Positions 6,942-16,282 of a DNA stretch of 64,000 bases are shown piece after piece (position 1 is the first letter of the stretch; every line of letters starts with the position of its first letter). A model generated the notes under the pieces. It searched no databases. It was not told the origin of the DNA and saw nothing but the letters and a program-made list of their open reading frames with translations. The DNA is from Salinibacterium sp. Lineage in GTDB: Bacteria; Actinomycetota; Actinomycetes; Actinomycetales; Microbacteriaceae. The stretch spans positions 1 to 64,000 of the forward strand of contig JANXVG010000074.1 of NCBI GenBank assembly GCA_025351795.1, in the 5' to 3' direction. A program made the translations under genes and the position numbers.

Positions 6942-7010
6942 TCGTTTTTCAGGTTGAGGCGCGTGGCACTTGGACTATCCAGAAACGGAAGCGTTCAGCC
7001 TGAAAAACGA
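6942..7010. repeat. long interrupted inverted repeat between convergent genes
   Basis: TCGTTTTTCAGGTTGA (6942-6957) and TCAGCCTGAAAAACGA (6995-7010) are inverted copies matching at 15 of 16 positions around a 37-nt centre. They lie in the 175-bp gap between the merR and parA 3' ends. A bidirectional terminator or a stable RNA hairpin is possible; the arms are longer and the loop wider than usual. Confidence 0.65.
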
Positions 7011-7070
7011 CCAAACCTGAAGTCGGAGTCGACGGAGGCCGGACGCCGACCAGACGATGTCGACCGCAGA

Positions 7071-7889
7071 TCAGTAGTTCGGCGCCGGCTCTTCGGTATA
7101 GTCGCCGATGCGCGCGGTGCGCATCACGCGCTCGAGAAGCTGGTCGAAGTTGCGCGCCATCTCTTGGGCGCTTTCCCCCGGCCACACGTGCAGGGGCTTG
7201 GCCGCGCCCTGCGCCTGCTGCAGTGACGTGCGCTCGGGCAACTGTGGGCTGAGCACGAGTGGGCCGAACATGTCGCGCAGCTCCTTGATGCGAAACTGAT
7301 GCTCGAGCGACTGCGAGCGCAGGCGGTTGACGATGATGCCGAGCGGCTGGAGTCGGGGCGACAATCCGCGGCGAATCTCCTCAATGGCACGCAACGCGCG
7401 GTCTGCGGCAGCGACAGAGAACAAGCCGGGCTCGGTGACGATCGTCACGCGGTCGCTCGCCGCCCAGGCCGTGCGAGTGAGCGCGTTGAGCGATGGTGCA
7501 CAGTCAATCAGCACGAGGTCGTAGTCGGCCTCGACGTTCGCGAGTGCCTCTTCAAGTTTCCAGATATCGCGGATGCTGGGATGCGGTCCATCGAAGTTGA
7601 TCGCCGACGGTGAACCGATCAGTACGTCGATTTTACCGGGACGACCCTTTGTCCATCCGCTCGGAGCGATCGCGGCCCGCACGACCTTCTCCTTGGGCGA
7701 GGCGAGAACGTCGGCCACGTTGAGGTGACCTGCGACGTCGATATCCATGCCAGTTGAGACATCCGATTGAGGATCGAGATCAACCACGAGAGTGCGGAGT
7801 CCGCGAGCAAAAGCTGCCGAGGCAAGCCCTAGCGTCACTGTGGTCTTTCCCACGCCCCCTTTGAGGGAGCTGACGCTAAGTACATGCAC
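7071..7889 (-). CDS. ParA-family ATPase
   Basis: The P-loop VSSLKGGVGKTTVTLGLA begins only a few residues in and carries the signature Lys of the deviant Walker A motif. It is followed by LVVDLDPQSDVSTGMD (Walker A') and YDLVLIDCAPSLNALT (Walker B). These are ParA/Soj features: ATP-dependent dimers that position DNA or protein cargo on the nucleoid. No parB lies beside it, so it may be an orphan ParA with other cargo. The track ORF begins at 7949, but family proteins start just before the P-loop; the GTG at 7889 (VHVLSVSSLKGG) was chosen, with GTG 7910 also possible. It is divergent from pyruvate carboxylase. Confidence 0.85.
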   Translation of the reverse strand: MHVLSVSSLKGGVGKTTVTLGLASAAFARGLRTLVVDLDPQSDVSTGMDIDVAGHLNVADVLASPKEKVVRAAIAPSGWTKGRPGKIDVLIGSPSAINFDGPHPSIRDIWKLEEALANVEADYDLVLIDCAPSLNALTRTAWAASDRVTIVTEPGLFSVAAADRALRAIEEIRRGLSPRLQPLGIIVNRLRSQSLEHQFRIKELRDMFGPLVLSPQLPERTSLQQAQGAAKPLHVWPGESAQEMARNFDQLLERVMRTARIGDYTEEPAPNY

Positions 7890-8009
7890 GAGTACCGACG
7901 ATACCTTCACTACAGTTAAAGAACCTAAATTATGAGGGCGGGAGCGCACCTACGGAGCAACTTGCCAGCCTGTGCGACCCATAGAGTTGACCGTGACCGA
8001 AAGGGCTGG

Positions 8010-11000
8010 ATGTTCACGAAGATTCTCGTTGCGAATCGCGGAGAGATCGCTATTCGTGCGTTTCGCGCGGCCTACGAATTGGGCGCGAAGACTGTAGCGG
8101 TCTATCCGTATGAGGATCGAAACTCCATGCACCGCCTCAAGGCAGATGAGGCGTACCAGATTGGCGAAAGAGGTCATCCGGTTCGAGCCTACCTCGACGT
8201 TGCCGAGATCATCCGCGTCGCACGGGAGTCTGGCGCTGACGCAATTTACCCTGGCTACGGTTTTCTGTCTGAGAACCCCGACCTTGCCTACGCAGCAGCC
8301 GAGGCCGGTATCACTTTCATCGGCCCGCCCGCACGGGTGCTCGAGATGGCGGGTAACAAGGTCACCGCGAAGGAACACGCGATCGCCGCTGGTGTTCCCG
8401 TGCTCAAATCGACCCCCGCATCCCGCGATATCGACGAACTTATCGCTGGTGCAGACGCGATCGGGTTCCCGATTTTCGCGAAAGCGGTAGCGGGCGGCGG
8501 CGGGCGCGGCATGCGTCGAGTCAACAAGAAAGAAGATCTTCGCGCAGCGCTCGAAGAGGCCATGCGCGAGGCCGACAGTGCCTTTGGCGATCCGACCATG
8601 TTCATCGAGCAAGCAGTCGTTCGCCCACGTCATATCGAGGTGCAGATTCTTGCAGATTCGCAGGGCGACATAGTTCACCTTTTCGAACGGGACTGCTCGG
8701 TTCAGCGCCGCCACCAAAAGGTTGTCGAGATCGCCCCGGCTCCGAATCTCGATGAGGTGACACGTCAGACCATGTACCGAGACGCGATTGCCTTCGCGAA
8801 GTCGATCAACTATGAAAATGCCGGTACCGTCGAATTTTTGCTCGATACGGCGGGGGAGCGCACCGGCCAACACTTTTTCATCGAGATGAACCCGCGCATC
8901 CAAGTCGAACACACCGTCACCGAAGAGGTGACGGATGTCGACCTTGTTCAGTCCCAGATGCGCATCGCAGCGGGGCAAAGCCTCACCGAGCTTGGCCTGC
9001 AGCAGGGAGACATTAGATTGCGCGGCGCAGCACTGCAGTGTCGCATCACCACGGAAGATCCAGCTGCGGGGTTCAGGCCAGACACTGGCAAGATCACGAC
9101 CTATCGCTCGCCGGGTGGGGCAGGCATCCGTCTCGACGGTGGCACGATCTTCGCCGGTGCGCAGATTTCTCCGCACTTCGATTCGATGCTCGTCAAAATG
9201 ACGGCTCGGGGGCGCGACTTTCCGGCCGCGGTCACTCGCGCGCGCCGCGGACTGGCTGAGTTCCGCTTACGCGGAGTGACCACCAACATCCCGTTCTTGC
9301 AGGCCGTGCTCGACGACCCGAGCTTCATCGCCGGTGACCTGAGCACGAGCTTTATCGATGAGCGACCCGAGCTCGTGCACTCTCACCAGTCGAAAGACCG
9401 CGGCACGCGCATCCTCAACTGGCTTGCCGAAGTCACCGTGAATCAGCCGAACGGTAGCGGGTCCGGGCTCATCAACCCGCAAGTAAAGCTGCCCATTGTC
9501 GACCTCGAGGCGGATGCGCCCGCCGGCTCCCGCCAACGACTCCGGGAACTGGGGCCGACCAAGTTCGCCGCAGCACTCCGCGCGCAGACCGCGCTTGCGG
9601 TCACAGACACCACCTTCCGTGACGCGCACCAATCGCTACTCGCGACCCGCGTTCGCACGCGTGACCTCGTCGCGGTGCTGCCGCACGTTGCCCGACTTAC
9701 CCCCGGGCTGCTCTCCGTGGAGGCCTGGGGCGGTGCCACCTACGACGTAGCGCTCCGATTTCTCGGAGAAGACCCGTGGGAGCGCCTATCGACGATGCGC
9801 GAGGCTTTGCCGAACATCGCGATTCAGATGCTTTTGCGCGGGCGCAACACCGTCGGTTACACGCCATATCCCACCGAGGTAACCGACGCATTCGTGCGTG
9901 AAGCCGCATCGAGCGGCGTCGATATTTTCCGCATCTTCGATGCACTCAACGATGTATCGCAGATGCGTCCGGCGATCGAGTCGGTACTCGCGACCGGCAC
10001 AGCCGTCGCCGAAGTCTCGGTGTGCTACACGGCTGATTTGCTCGACCCTTCAGAGACGCTCTACACACTCGACTACTACCTGCGGCTCGCCGAGCAGATT
10101 GTGGAGTCGGGTGCGCACATCATCGCCATCAAGGACATGGCAGGGCTCTTGCGTGCAGAAGCCGCCACGAAGCTCGTGACAGCTCTACGCGCACGGTTCG
10201 ACCTTCCGGTGCACGTGCACACTCACGACACAGCAGGGGGCCAGCTGGGAACACTACTGGCCGCGTCGAGGGCCGGGGCAGACGCGGTGGATGTCGCAAG
10301 CGCACCGATGGCGGGCACCACGAGCCAGCCCTCGGCATCAGCTCTCGTCGCGGCGCTCGCGCACACTGAGCGCGACACGGGGCTGTCTCTCCAAGCCGTC
10401 TCTGACCTTGAGCCCTACTGGGAGGCCGTGCGGCATGTCTACAAGCCATTCGAGTCTGGTTTACCCGGGCCGACCGGGCGCGTCTACCATCATGAGATTC
10501 CGGGTGGCCAACTCTCTAACCTGCGTCAGCAGGCGATCGCCTTGGGGCTCGGCGACCAGTTTGAGAAGATCGAGAACCTCTACGCTGCGTCGAGTAAAAT
10601 TCTCGGGCGCCCACCCAAGGTCACGCCGTCATCGAAGGTCGTCGGTGACCTCGCTCTCGCGCTGGCGGCAGTGGATGCCGACCCGGCTGACTTCGAGCAC
10701 AACCCTGACAAGTACGACATTCCCCATTCGGTCATCGGATTCATGGCAGGCGAGCTCGGTGAGCTGCCTGGTGGTTGGCCCGAGCCGTTCCGCACCAAAG
10801 TGCTCGCCGGGCGTACGGTGATGATCGGCATCACTCCAATTACGGCAGACGACCAGCGTGCTCTCGACGCTGACTCCATCACCCGACGTGCTGCACTGAA
10901 CCGCTTGCTTTTTCCGCAACCAACTGCGTTGTTCGAGCACGTGCGCGAGACCTATGGCGATCTCTCGGTGGTCGATACGACTGACTATCTCTACGGCCTG

Positions 11001-11414
11001 CAGCAGGGTGTTGAGCACGTCTTCGAGATCAGTAAGGGTGTGAGCGTCTATGTGGGACTTGAGGCGATCGGCGATGCCGACGACAAGGGTATTCGCACGG
11101 TCATGACGACTCTGAACGGCCAACTTCGTCCGGTGTTCGTGCGCGATGCCAGCATTACGGTCGACACCAAGTCCGCGGAGAAGGCGGATGCCAGCAAGCC
11201 AGGTCATGTTGCGGCCCCGTTCTCGGGCGTCGTGACTCTCAAGGTGGAGGTGGGCGCTACCGTGGAAGCTGGGAACAGCGTGGCGTCGATTGAGGCCATG
11301 AAGATGGAAGCCGCAATCACGGCGACGGTAACGGGCACGGTGAGGCGGCTCGCTATCCCGAAAACCCAGCAGGTGGATGCCGGCGACTTACTCCTGGAGA
11401 TCGAACCGGCTTAG
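8010..11414 (+). CDS. pyc: pyruvate carboxylase
   Basis: A full-length 1134-residue enzyme that carboxylates pyruvate to oxaloacetate with ATP and bicarbonate, refilling the TCA cycle. Domains in order: biotin carboxylase (about 1-455; MFTKILVANRGEIAIRAFRAA, ATP loop KAVAGGGGRGMR, FIEMNPRIQVEHTVTEE), carboxyltransferase (about 520-800; TDTTFRDAHQSLLATR, HTHDTAGGQLG), the PYC/OADA region, and the biotinyl domain with EAMKMEA, whose Lys carries biotin. Start 8010 has AAGGG 4 nt upstream; the 26 extra residues of the track ORF match nothing in the family. It lies between two ParA-like genes. Confidence 0.97.
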   Translation: MFTKILVANRGEIAIRAFRAAYELGAKTVAVYPYEDRNSMHRLKADEAYQIGERGHPVRAYLDVAEIIRVARESGADAIYPGYGFLSENPDLAYAAAEAGITFIGPPARVLEMAGNKVTAKEHAIAAGVPVLKSTPASRDIDELIAGADAIGFPIFAKAVAGGGGRGMRRVNKKEDLRAALEEAMREADSAFGDPTMFIEQAVVRPRHIEVQILADSQGDIVHLFERDCSVQRRHQKVVEIAPAPNLDEVTRQTMYRDAIAFAKSINYENAGTVEFLLDTAGERTGQHFFIEMNPRIQVEHTVTEEVTDVDLVQSQMRIAAGQSLTELGLQQGDIRLRGAALQCRITTEDPAAGFRPDTGKITTYRSPGGAGIRLDGGTIFAGAQISPHFDSMLVKMTARGRDFPAAVTRARRGLAEFRLRGVTTNIPFLQAVLDDPSFIAGDLSTSFIDERPELVHSHQSKDRGTRILNWLAEVTVNQPNGSGSGLINPQVKLPIVDLEADAPAGSRQRLRELGPTKFAAALRAQTALAVTDTTFRDAHQSLLATRVRTRDLVAVLPHVARLTPGLLSVEAWGGATYDVALRFLGEDPWERLSTMREALPNIAIQMLLRGRNTVGYTPYPTEVTDAFVREAASSGVDIFRIFDALNDVSQMRPAIESVLATGTAVAEVSVCYTADLLDPSETLYTLDYYLRLAEQIVESGAHIIAIKDMAGLLRAEAATKLVTALRARFDLPVHVHTHDTAGGQLGTLLAASRAGADAVDVASAPMAGTTSQPSASALVAALAHTERDTGLSLQAVSDLEPYWEAVRHVYKPFESGLPGPTGRVYHHEIPGGQLSNLRQQAIALGLGDQFEKIENLYAASSKILGRPPKVTPSSKVVGDLALALAAVDADPADFEHNPDKYDIPHSVIGFMAGELGELPGGWPEPFRTKVLAGRTVMIGITPITADDQRALDADSITRRAALNRLLFPQPTALFEHVRETYGDLSVVDTTDYLYGLQQGVEHVFEISKGVSVYVGLEAIGDADDKGIRTVMTTLNGQLRPVFVRDASITVDTKSAEKADASKPGHVAAPFSGVVTLKVEVGATVEAGNSVASIEAMKMEAAITATVTGTVRRLAIPKTQQVDAGDLLLEIEPA

Positions 11415-11467
11415 GCCGTGGTGGCCAGCCGGAGTAAACTTGAGGTTTGCACCGAAGGGAACGTGGT

Positions 11468-12802
11468 TTGGTTACCAAACGCAAATCAGATATCGACGCG
11501 ATTCAGGGTACTCCTGCAGCGCGGAAGATCGCCGGGGGCAGCACCCTCACCACCATCATTCCTGACGCTGTTATTGCCGACAGGGTGATTCTCGACACGA
11601 TGACCGTCACCATCGACTTGCCAGCACCCGTGCGTTCGGCACCCGCCGACGAAGTCGCGATCGCGATTGATGACGTCTCGATCACCCCAACATTCCTCGA
11701 CGCGCCAGAGGTGACGACGACCTCAATTTCGGTCGTGCAGCACGTGATTGAACCAGTGATGGAGGTCGTGCCGGAACCCGAAATTCCACCTCTGCCGACC
11801 GCGCACAGTGTGCCCCAACGTCGTCGCGATCGCATCAATGGAGTGGTGTCGGCCACCCCGGAACCGGCGGCCATGCTCACCGCTGAACGCCTCGTTGAAC
11901 CGTTTGGCAGGCGAAAGCACGCGCCAGAGGGGTTCTGGCCGGCACTCCTCTACTCGGTGACGCTTCACCTCGTGAATGTCGGCGATTCATGGCGAGTGCG
12001 TGAACGCAAAGCGCTTGACTCCCGTATCGCCAGAACGTTCGAGGGTGGCACGCGCTTCGTGCCAGTGCTCACTCGAAAAGGCGGGGTGGGAAAGACCACC
12101 ATCACGACGCTCCTCGGCATGGCGATGGCTGATGTGCGCGACGACCGCGTCATCGCGATCGACGCGAATCCCGATCGCGGTACTCTCGCCGAACGCATCA
12201 ATAAACAGACCAGATCCACGGTTCGCGACGTCGTCATCCATGCGCCCGAGATCACGGCGTTTAGCGAATTCTCCACCTATGTCTCCCGCGATGAGACCCG
12301 CCTCGATGTTCTCGCAACTGACACAGATCCGATGCTGTCCGAGGCGTTCGACGAAGATGATTACAACGTCGTCGCGGACATCGCGGCCCGGTTCTACGAT
12401 GTCGTGATTACCGACTGCGGAACAGGCATCGTGCACTCGGTCATGAGGGCGACGCTCCAGCGAGCGGATTCCATCGTCGTTGTCTCCGGTGGCAGCGTCG
12501 ATGAAGCGCGGCTGGCATCCGAGACTCTTACCTGGCTCGAGGCGAACAACTACGGCGATCTTGTGAAGAATGCCGTCGTCGCGATCAATACCGGAACGCA
12601 GGGTACTAACCTAGTGAAACTCGAGGAGATCGAGGCGCACTTCCTTTCTCGAGTGCGGGATGTTGTGCGCGTTCCTTATGATCCGCAGCTCGCCACCGGG
12701 TCTGTGATCAACTATGCCGAGCTCAAGCCCATTACCCGCGATGCCGCGCGTGACCTCGCAGCTCTCGTGGTCGACGGCCTCCCGTCGAAGCGCCCATCCT
12801 GA
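11468..12802 (+). CDS. ParA/MinD-like ATPase with long N-terminal extension
   Basis: The P-loop RKGGVGKTTITTLLG sits at about residue 204, followed by VIAIDANPDRGTLAERI and YDVVITDCGTGIVHSVM. The C-terminal half is therefore a MinD/ParA-type ATPase like those tied to chromosome partitioning or type VII secretion. The first 200 residues have no recognised fold and are rich in Val, Thr, Pro and acidic residues. TTG 11468 (LVTKRKSD) is preferred to the track TTG 11447 because AGGGA lies 7 nt upstream. It follows pyc by 53 bp and precedes peptide deformylase. Role unknown. Confidence 0.75.
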   Translation: MVTKRKSDIDAIQGTPAARKIAGGSTLTTIIPDAVIADRVILDTMTVTIDLPAPVRSAPADEVAIAIDDVSITPTFLDAPEVTTTSISVVQHVIEPVMEVVPEPEIPPLPTAHSVPQRRRDRINGVVSATPEPAAMLTAERLVEPFGRRKHAPEGFWPALLYSVTLHLVNVGDSWRVRERKALDSRIARTFEGGTRFVPVLTRKGGVGKTTITTLLGMAMADVRDDRVIAIDANPDRGTLAERINKQTRSTVRDVVIHAPEITAFSEFSTYVSRDETRLDVLATDTDPMLSEAFDEDDYNVVADIAARFYDVVITDCGTGIVHSVMRATLQRADSIVVVSGGSVDEARLASETLTWLEANNYGDLVKNAVVAINTGTQGTNLVKLEEIEAHFLSRVRDVVRVPYDPQLATGSVINYAELKPITRDAARDLAALVVDGLPSKRPS

Positions 12803-12848
12803 GCGACACGAGCCGCTTCATCCGCGCGCTCGTGCTCGAAAGTGACCG

Positions 12849-13340
12849 ATGACCATCCGCCAGATCCGCCTGTTTGGCGACCCGGTGCTTCGCTCCGTCT
12901 GTGACCCGATCGTTCCCGGCGACAAGCGTGCTGCCGGGCTCATCAACGACCTGCTCGAGACCGTGCGTGTACCGGGGCGTGCGGGTCTTGCCGCCAATCA
13001 GATCGGCGTCGGGCAACGTGCCTTCAGCTACAACATCGACGACGTGGTGGGCTACATCATCAACCCAGTGCTCGTGGAGGTTTCTGGCGAGCCGCAGATC
13101 GTCGATGAGGGATGTCTCTCGGTACCCGGTTTCTATTTCCCGCGGCTGCGCTACCCGTTCGCTCGCGTGACCGGTGTCGACCTTGATGGCACGCCGTTCG
13201 AACTGAGTGGTGACAGCGTCATGGCTCAGGCGCTGCAACACGAGACGGACCACCTTGACGGTCATTTGTACATCGAGGGGCTAGAGCCGCAGACGAAGCG
13301 TGAAGCGATGCGGGCAATCAGGAAAGCTGCCTGGTACTAG
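12849..13340 (+). CDS. def: peptide deformylase
   Basis: This enzyme removes the formyl group from the N-terminal Met of nascent proteins at the ribosome. All three motifs are present: GLAANQIG (motif I), EGCLSVPG with the metal-binding Cys, and QHETDHLDG with the two metal-binding His and catalytic Glu. At 163 aa it is of normal length. It is convergent with the acyl-CoA synthetase gene with only 4 bp between the stops. No formyltransferase gene is adjacent. Confidence 0.96.
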   Translation: MTIRQIRLFGDPVLRSVCDPIVPGDKRAAGLINDLLETVRVPGRAGLAANQIGVGQRAFSYNIDDVVGYIINPVLVEVSGEPQIVDEGCLSVPGFYFPRLRYPFARVTGVDLDGTPFELSGDSVMAQALQHETDHLDGHLYIEGLEPQTKREAMRAIRKAAWY

Positions 13341-13344
13341 ACCG

Positions 13345-15165
13345 TTAAAACTGCACGCCCTCGGTCATGGGTGCGCCCGTGTACATCGCCTCGATTTCGG
13401 GCTCGAAGTCGATGAGGATCACGTTGCGCTTGATGCTCATCTTCGGAGTGAGGTGTCCGCTTGCTTCTGTGAGGTCGGTCGTCAGGATCGAGAACTTGCG
13501 GATGGACTCGGCCCGAGAGACTTGTGAGTTTGCGGCATCCACTGCGCGTTGCACCTCGGCTATGACGACGGGGTTTGCCGCAGCCTCGGCAATCGTCAGA
13601 TGTGACGGTAGGCCATTGTTTTTGAGCCAAGCTGGCAGCATCTCTTCATCGAGGGCGATGAGCGCCGAGATGAATGGCTTTTGCTCACCGCAGACGACCA
13701 CCTGCCCGATGATGGGATTCGCCCGGATGGGATCCTCGAGAGCAGCGGGAGCGACATTCTTTCCGCTCGCGGTGACGATGATCTCCTTCTTGCGACCGGT
13801 GATCTCGAGGTAGCCGTCGTCGTCGATGACTCCGACGTCACCAGTTTTGAACCACTCACCATCGAAAGCCTCCGCCGTGGCTTCTGGATTATTCCAATAG
13901 CCCGCGAAGACGTCGATGCCCTTCGCTTGGATCTCACCGTCATCCGCAATGCGCACTGAGACGCCGGGCAGCGGTGGGCCGACTTTGCCGATTTTAAATT
14001 TCGACGGCACGTTGACCGAGATCGGAGCAGTGGTCTCGGTGAGACCGTAGCCTTCGAGAATGGTCAGACCCAGACTGCGATAGAAATGTCCGAGACGCAG
14101 GCCCAGCGGCGCTGACCCCGACACGGCGTACTTGACCCGACCACCGAGTGCCTTGCGGATCTTACTGAGCACGAGCCGGTCGAAGAGCGCGAACTGCAAT
14201 GCGAGGCCGAGCGGCACGTGGCCGGAATCGAGCGCTTTGGAGTGTGCGATGGCGACCGCTGCAGCCTTGCGAAAGATCTTGCCCTTGCCTCCAGACTCTG
14301 CCTTCTGTTCCGAGGAGTTGTACACCTTTTCGAACACACGCGGAACGGCGAGAAGGAAGGTCGGTCGAAACGAGGCCATCGACGGCAGAAGGAGCTTGGT
14401 GTCTGGCTGGTGGCCAACTTTCACACCCCCATGTACGGAAAGCACCGCGATAAAACGGGCGAACACGTGTGCCAACGTGATGAAGAGCAGCGTGCTCGAC
14501 TCGGTATTGACGACTTCGGGCATTGCTTCGCGCGCGTTGCGTGACAACTCGACGAAGTTGGAGTGGGTGAGGATGCAGCCCTTCGGTTTTCCCGTAGTAC
14601 CCGAGGTGTAAATGAGGGTGGCCAGATCGGAGCCTTTCGCAAGAGTGCGCCTGCGCTCGATCTCCTCATCCGTGACGTCTGTGCCGTCCACGACTAGTTT
14701 GTCAAGGTCGCCGAGGTCGATCTTCCAGGTCGTGCGAACGTGGGGAACGTCCGCGCGCACTTCGTCGAACCGAGCAAAGTGATCAGGGGTCTCGGTGAAG
14801 ATCGCGATGGCGCCGGAGTCGGCGAGTTCCCAGAGAATCTGAGACGGCGCGGATGTTTCGTAGATGGGAACAAGCACAGCACCGGCAAACCACGTGGCGA
14901 AATCAATGAGCGTCCACTCGTACCGCGTCTTGCACATCATGCCGATTTTGTCGCCGGGTTCGATTCCAGCGGCAACCAGACCTTTGGCGAGCGCCGTGAC
15001 CTGCCTCAGAAACTCGGCGGCGGTCACATCTTTCCAACCGCCGTCATCGGTGGGCACGGCGAACAGGACGCAATCCGGTGTTGCCTTCACCCGCTCAACG
15101 AGAAGATCCGTCGCGTTTGCCTGGGCATCGGCGGCAACTATAGCCGGGACGTCGTACTCTTTCAC
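13345..15165 (-). CDS. long-chain fatty acid-CoA ligase (AMP-forming)
   Basis: The 606-residue protein activates fatty acids to acyl-CoA via an acyl-adenylate. Motifs include LIYTSGTTGKPKGCILTH (P-loop), GYGLTETTAPISVN, and WFKTGDVGVIDDDGYLEITGRKKEIIVTASGKNVAP with the hinge and catalytic region, closest to FadD15-type ligases. The GTG at 15165 (VKEYDVPAIV) was chosen because GAAGGAG sits 6 nt upstream; the track start at 15216 has none. It is divergent from the glucokinase gene. Substrate chain length is not determined. Confidence 0.92.
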   Translation of the reverse strand: MKEYDVPAIVAADAQANATDLLVERVKATPDCVLFAVPTDDGGWKDVTAAEFLRQVTALAKGLVAAGIEPGDKIGMMCKTRYEWTLIDFATWFAGAVLVPIYETSAPSQILWELADSGAIAIFTETPDHFARFDEVRADVPHVRTTWKIDLGDLDKLVVDGTDVTDEEIERRRTLAKGSDLATLIYTSGTTGKPKGCILTHSNFVELSRNAREAMPEVVNTESSTLLFITLAHVFARFIAVLSVHGGVKVGHQPDTKLLLPSMASFRPTFLLAVPRVFEKVYNSSEQKAESGGKGKIFRKAAAVAIAHSKALDSGHVPLGLALQFALFDRLVLSKIRKALGGRVKYAVSGSAPLGLRLGHFYRSLGLTILEGYGLTETTAPISVNVPSKFKIGKVGPPLPGVSVRIADDGEIQAKGIDVFAGYWNNPEATAEAFDGEWFKTGDVGVIDDDGYLEITGRKKEIIVTASGKNVAPAALEDPIRANPIIGQVVVCGEQKPFISALIALDEEMLPAWLKNNGLPSHLTIAEAAANPVVIAEVQRAVDAANSQVSRAESIRKFSILTTDLTEASGHLTPKMSIKRNVILIDFEPEIEAMYTGAPMTEGVQF

Positions 15166-15279
15166 GGCAACTCCTTCGGCACCGAAGTGAACATTTGTTC
15201 CATTGTATCCACCCACGATGAACTCACCCTAAGTTTGGAGCGCCACCGGGGGCAGTCCGGTTCGGTAAACTCGTTCCTC

Positions 15280-16236
15280 GTGCAGACCATAGGTATCGAC
15301 ATCGGGGGAACAAAAATCGCCGGTGCTGTGGTTACCGAGCTGGGTGAAATTGTTGCGGAAGATCGCGTTGCAACCGAGGCAGGTGATTCGGAGGCGATCA
15401 TCGACGCGGTTGTCAACATGATCGAACGTCTCGCCAAGGGCAGGGACGTGCCTGCAGCCGGCGTCGCTGCACCCGGATTCATCGACGTCGCGCAATCGAC
15501 CGTCTACTACACGCCCAACATCAGTTGGCGAAACGAGCCTCTGCGTGAGCGACTCCGCGAACGTGTGGCGATCGACATCACGATCGACAACGATGCAAAC
15601 GCCGCGGGGTGGGCCGAGTTCCGGTTCGGCGCGGGGCGCCTCGTGAACGATATGACCATGCTCACGGTGGGTACGGGTGTCGGCGGGGCCATCGTAAGCC
15701 GGGGTGCGCTGTTTCGCGGTGGATTCGGCGCAGGTGCCGAATTGGGCCACTTACGAATCGTTCCAGACGGGCTGCCGTGCGGCTGTGGCGCCCACGGGTG
15801 CATCGAGCAGTATGGTTCAGGCCGTGCGCTTCTGCGGATGGCCAACGAGATCGCGGATGTCGGTGGCATCGGCCTCGCACTCGCTGAGACGCGTAAGGCC
15901 CACGACGGGCTCACCGGAGAACTCGTCTCGGAGCTCATTCGCGCTGAAGATCTTGGCGCGGTTCACGCGCTGAATCAGCTCGGTTATTGGCTCGGACAGG
16001 CCTGTGCCTCGCTGAGTGCGGTGCTCGACCCTGAACTGTTCGTGTTCGGCGGGGGAGTATCGGTCGCGGGAGAGTTGCTGCTCGAGCCGATTCGTGAGTC
16101 GTATCGTCGCAACCTGCCGGCACGGGGGTATCACCCCGAGCCCGAATTTGTCATTGCAGAACTGGTCAATAACGCCGGAGTGGTTGGGGCGGCGGACCTG
16201 GCGCGCATCCATCTGCGTGCTTCGCGATCGTTATAG
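15280..16236 (+). CDS. glk: ROK-family glucokinase
   Basis: A 318-residue sugar kinase. It shows the N-terminal phosphate loop IGIDIGGTKIAG, a catalytic DNDANAAGWAE, and the ROK zinc motif CGCGAHGCIEQYGSG. Actinobacterial members phosphorylate glucose to glucose-6-phosphate in the cytoplasm. GTG 15280 was chosen; the track ORF (from 14740) reads back through the opposite gene. GGTAAACT lies about 10 bp before the GTG and no SD is visible, so the transcript may be leaderless. Confidence 0.9.
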   Translation: MQTIGIDIGGTKIAGAVVTELGEIVAEDRVATEAGDSEAIIDAVVNMIERLAKGRDVPAAGVAAPGFIDVAQSTVYYTPNISWRNEPLRERLRERVAIDITIDNDANAAGWAEFRFGAGRLVNDMTMLTVGTGVGGAIVSRGALFRGGFGAGAELGHLRIVPDGLPCGCGAHGCIEQYGSGRALLRMANEIADVGGIGLALAETRKAHDGLTGELVSELIRAEDLGAVHALNQLGYWLGQACASLSAVLDPELFVFGGGVSVAGELLLEPIRESYRRNLPARGYHPEPEFVIAELVNNAGVVGAADLARIHLRASRSL

Positions 16237-16282
16237 GTTCAGTGCGCGCTAGATTAGAAGCTCCCGGAAAGGCAGGCTCGCG

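Noticed and set aside
7950-9176. Minus-strand 408-aa ORF opposite pyc
   Set aside because: Lies entirely antisense to conserved pyruvate carboxylase coding sequence and shows no recognisable motif; typical GC-rich shadow.
14740-15279. N-terminal extension of the glucokinase ORF
   Set aside because: Runs antisense through the acyl-CoA synthetase gene; the ROK fold begins at GTG 15280.
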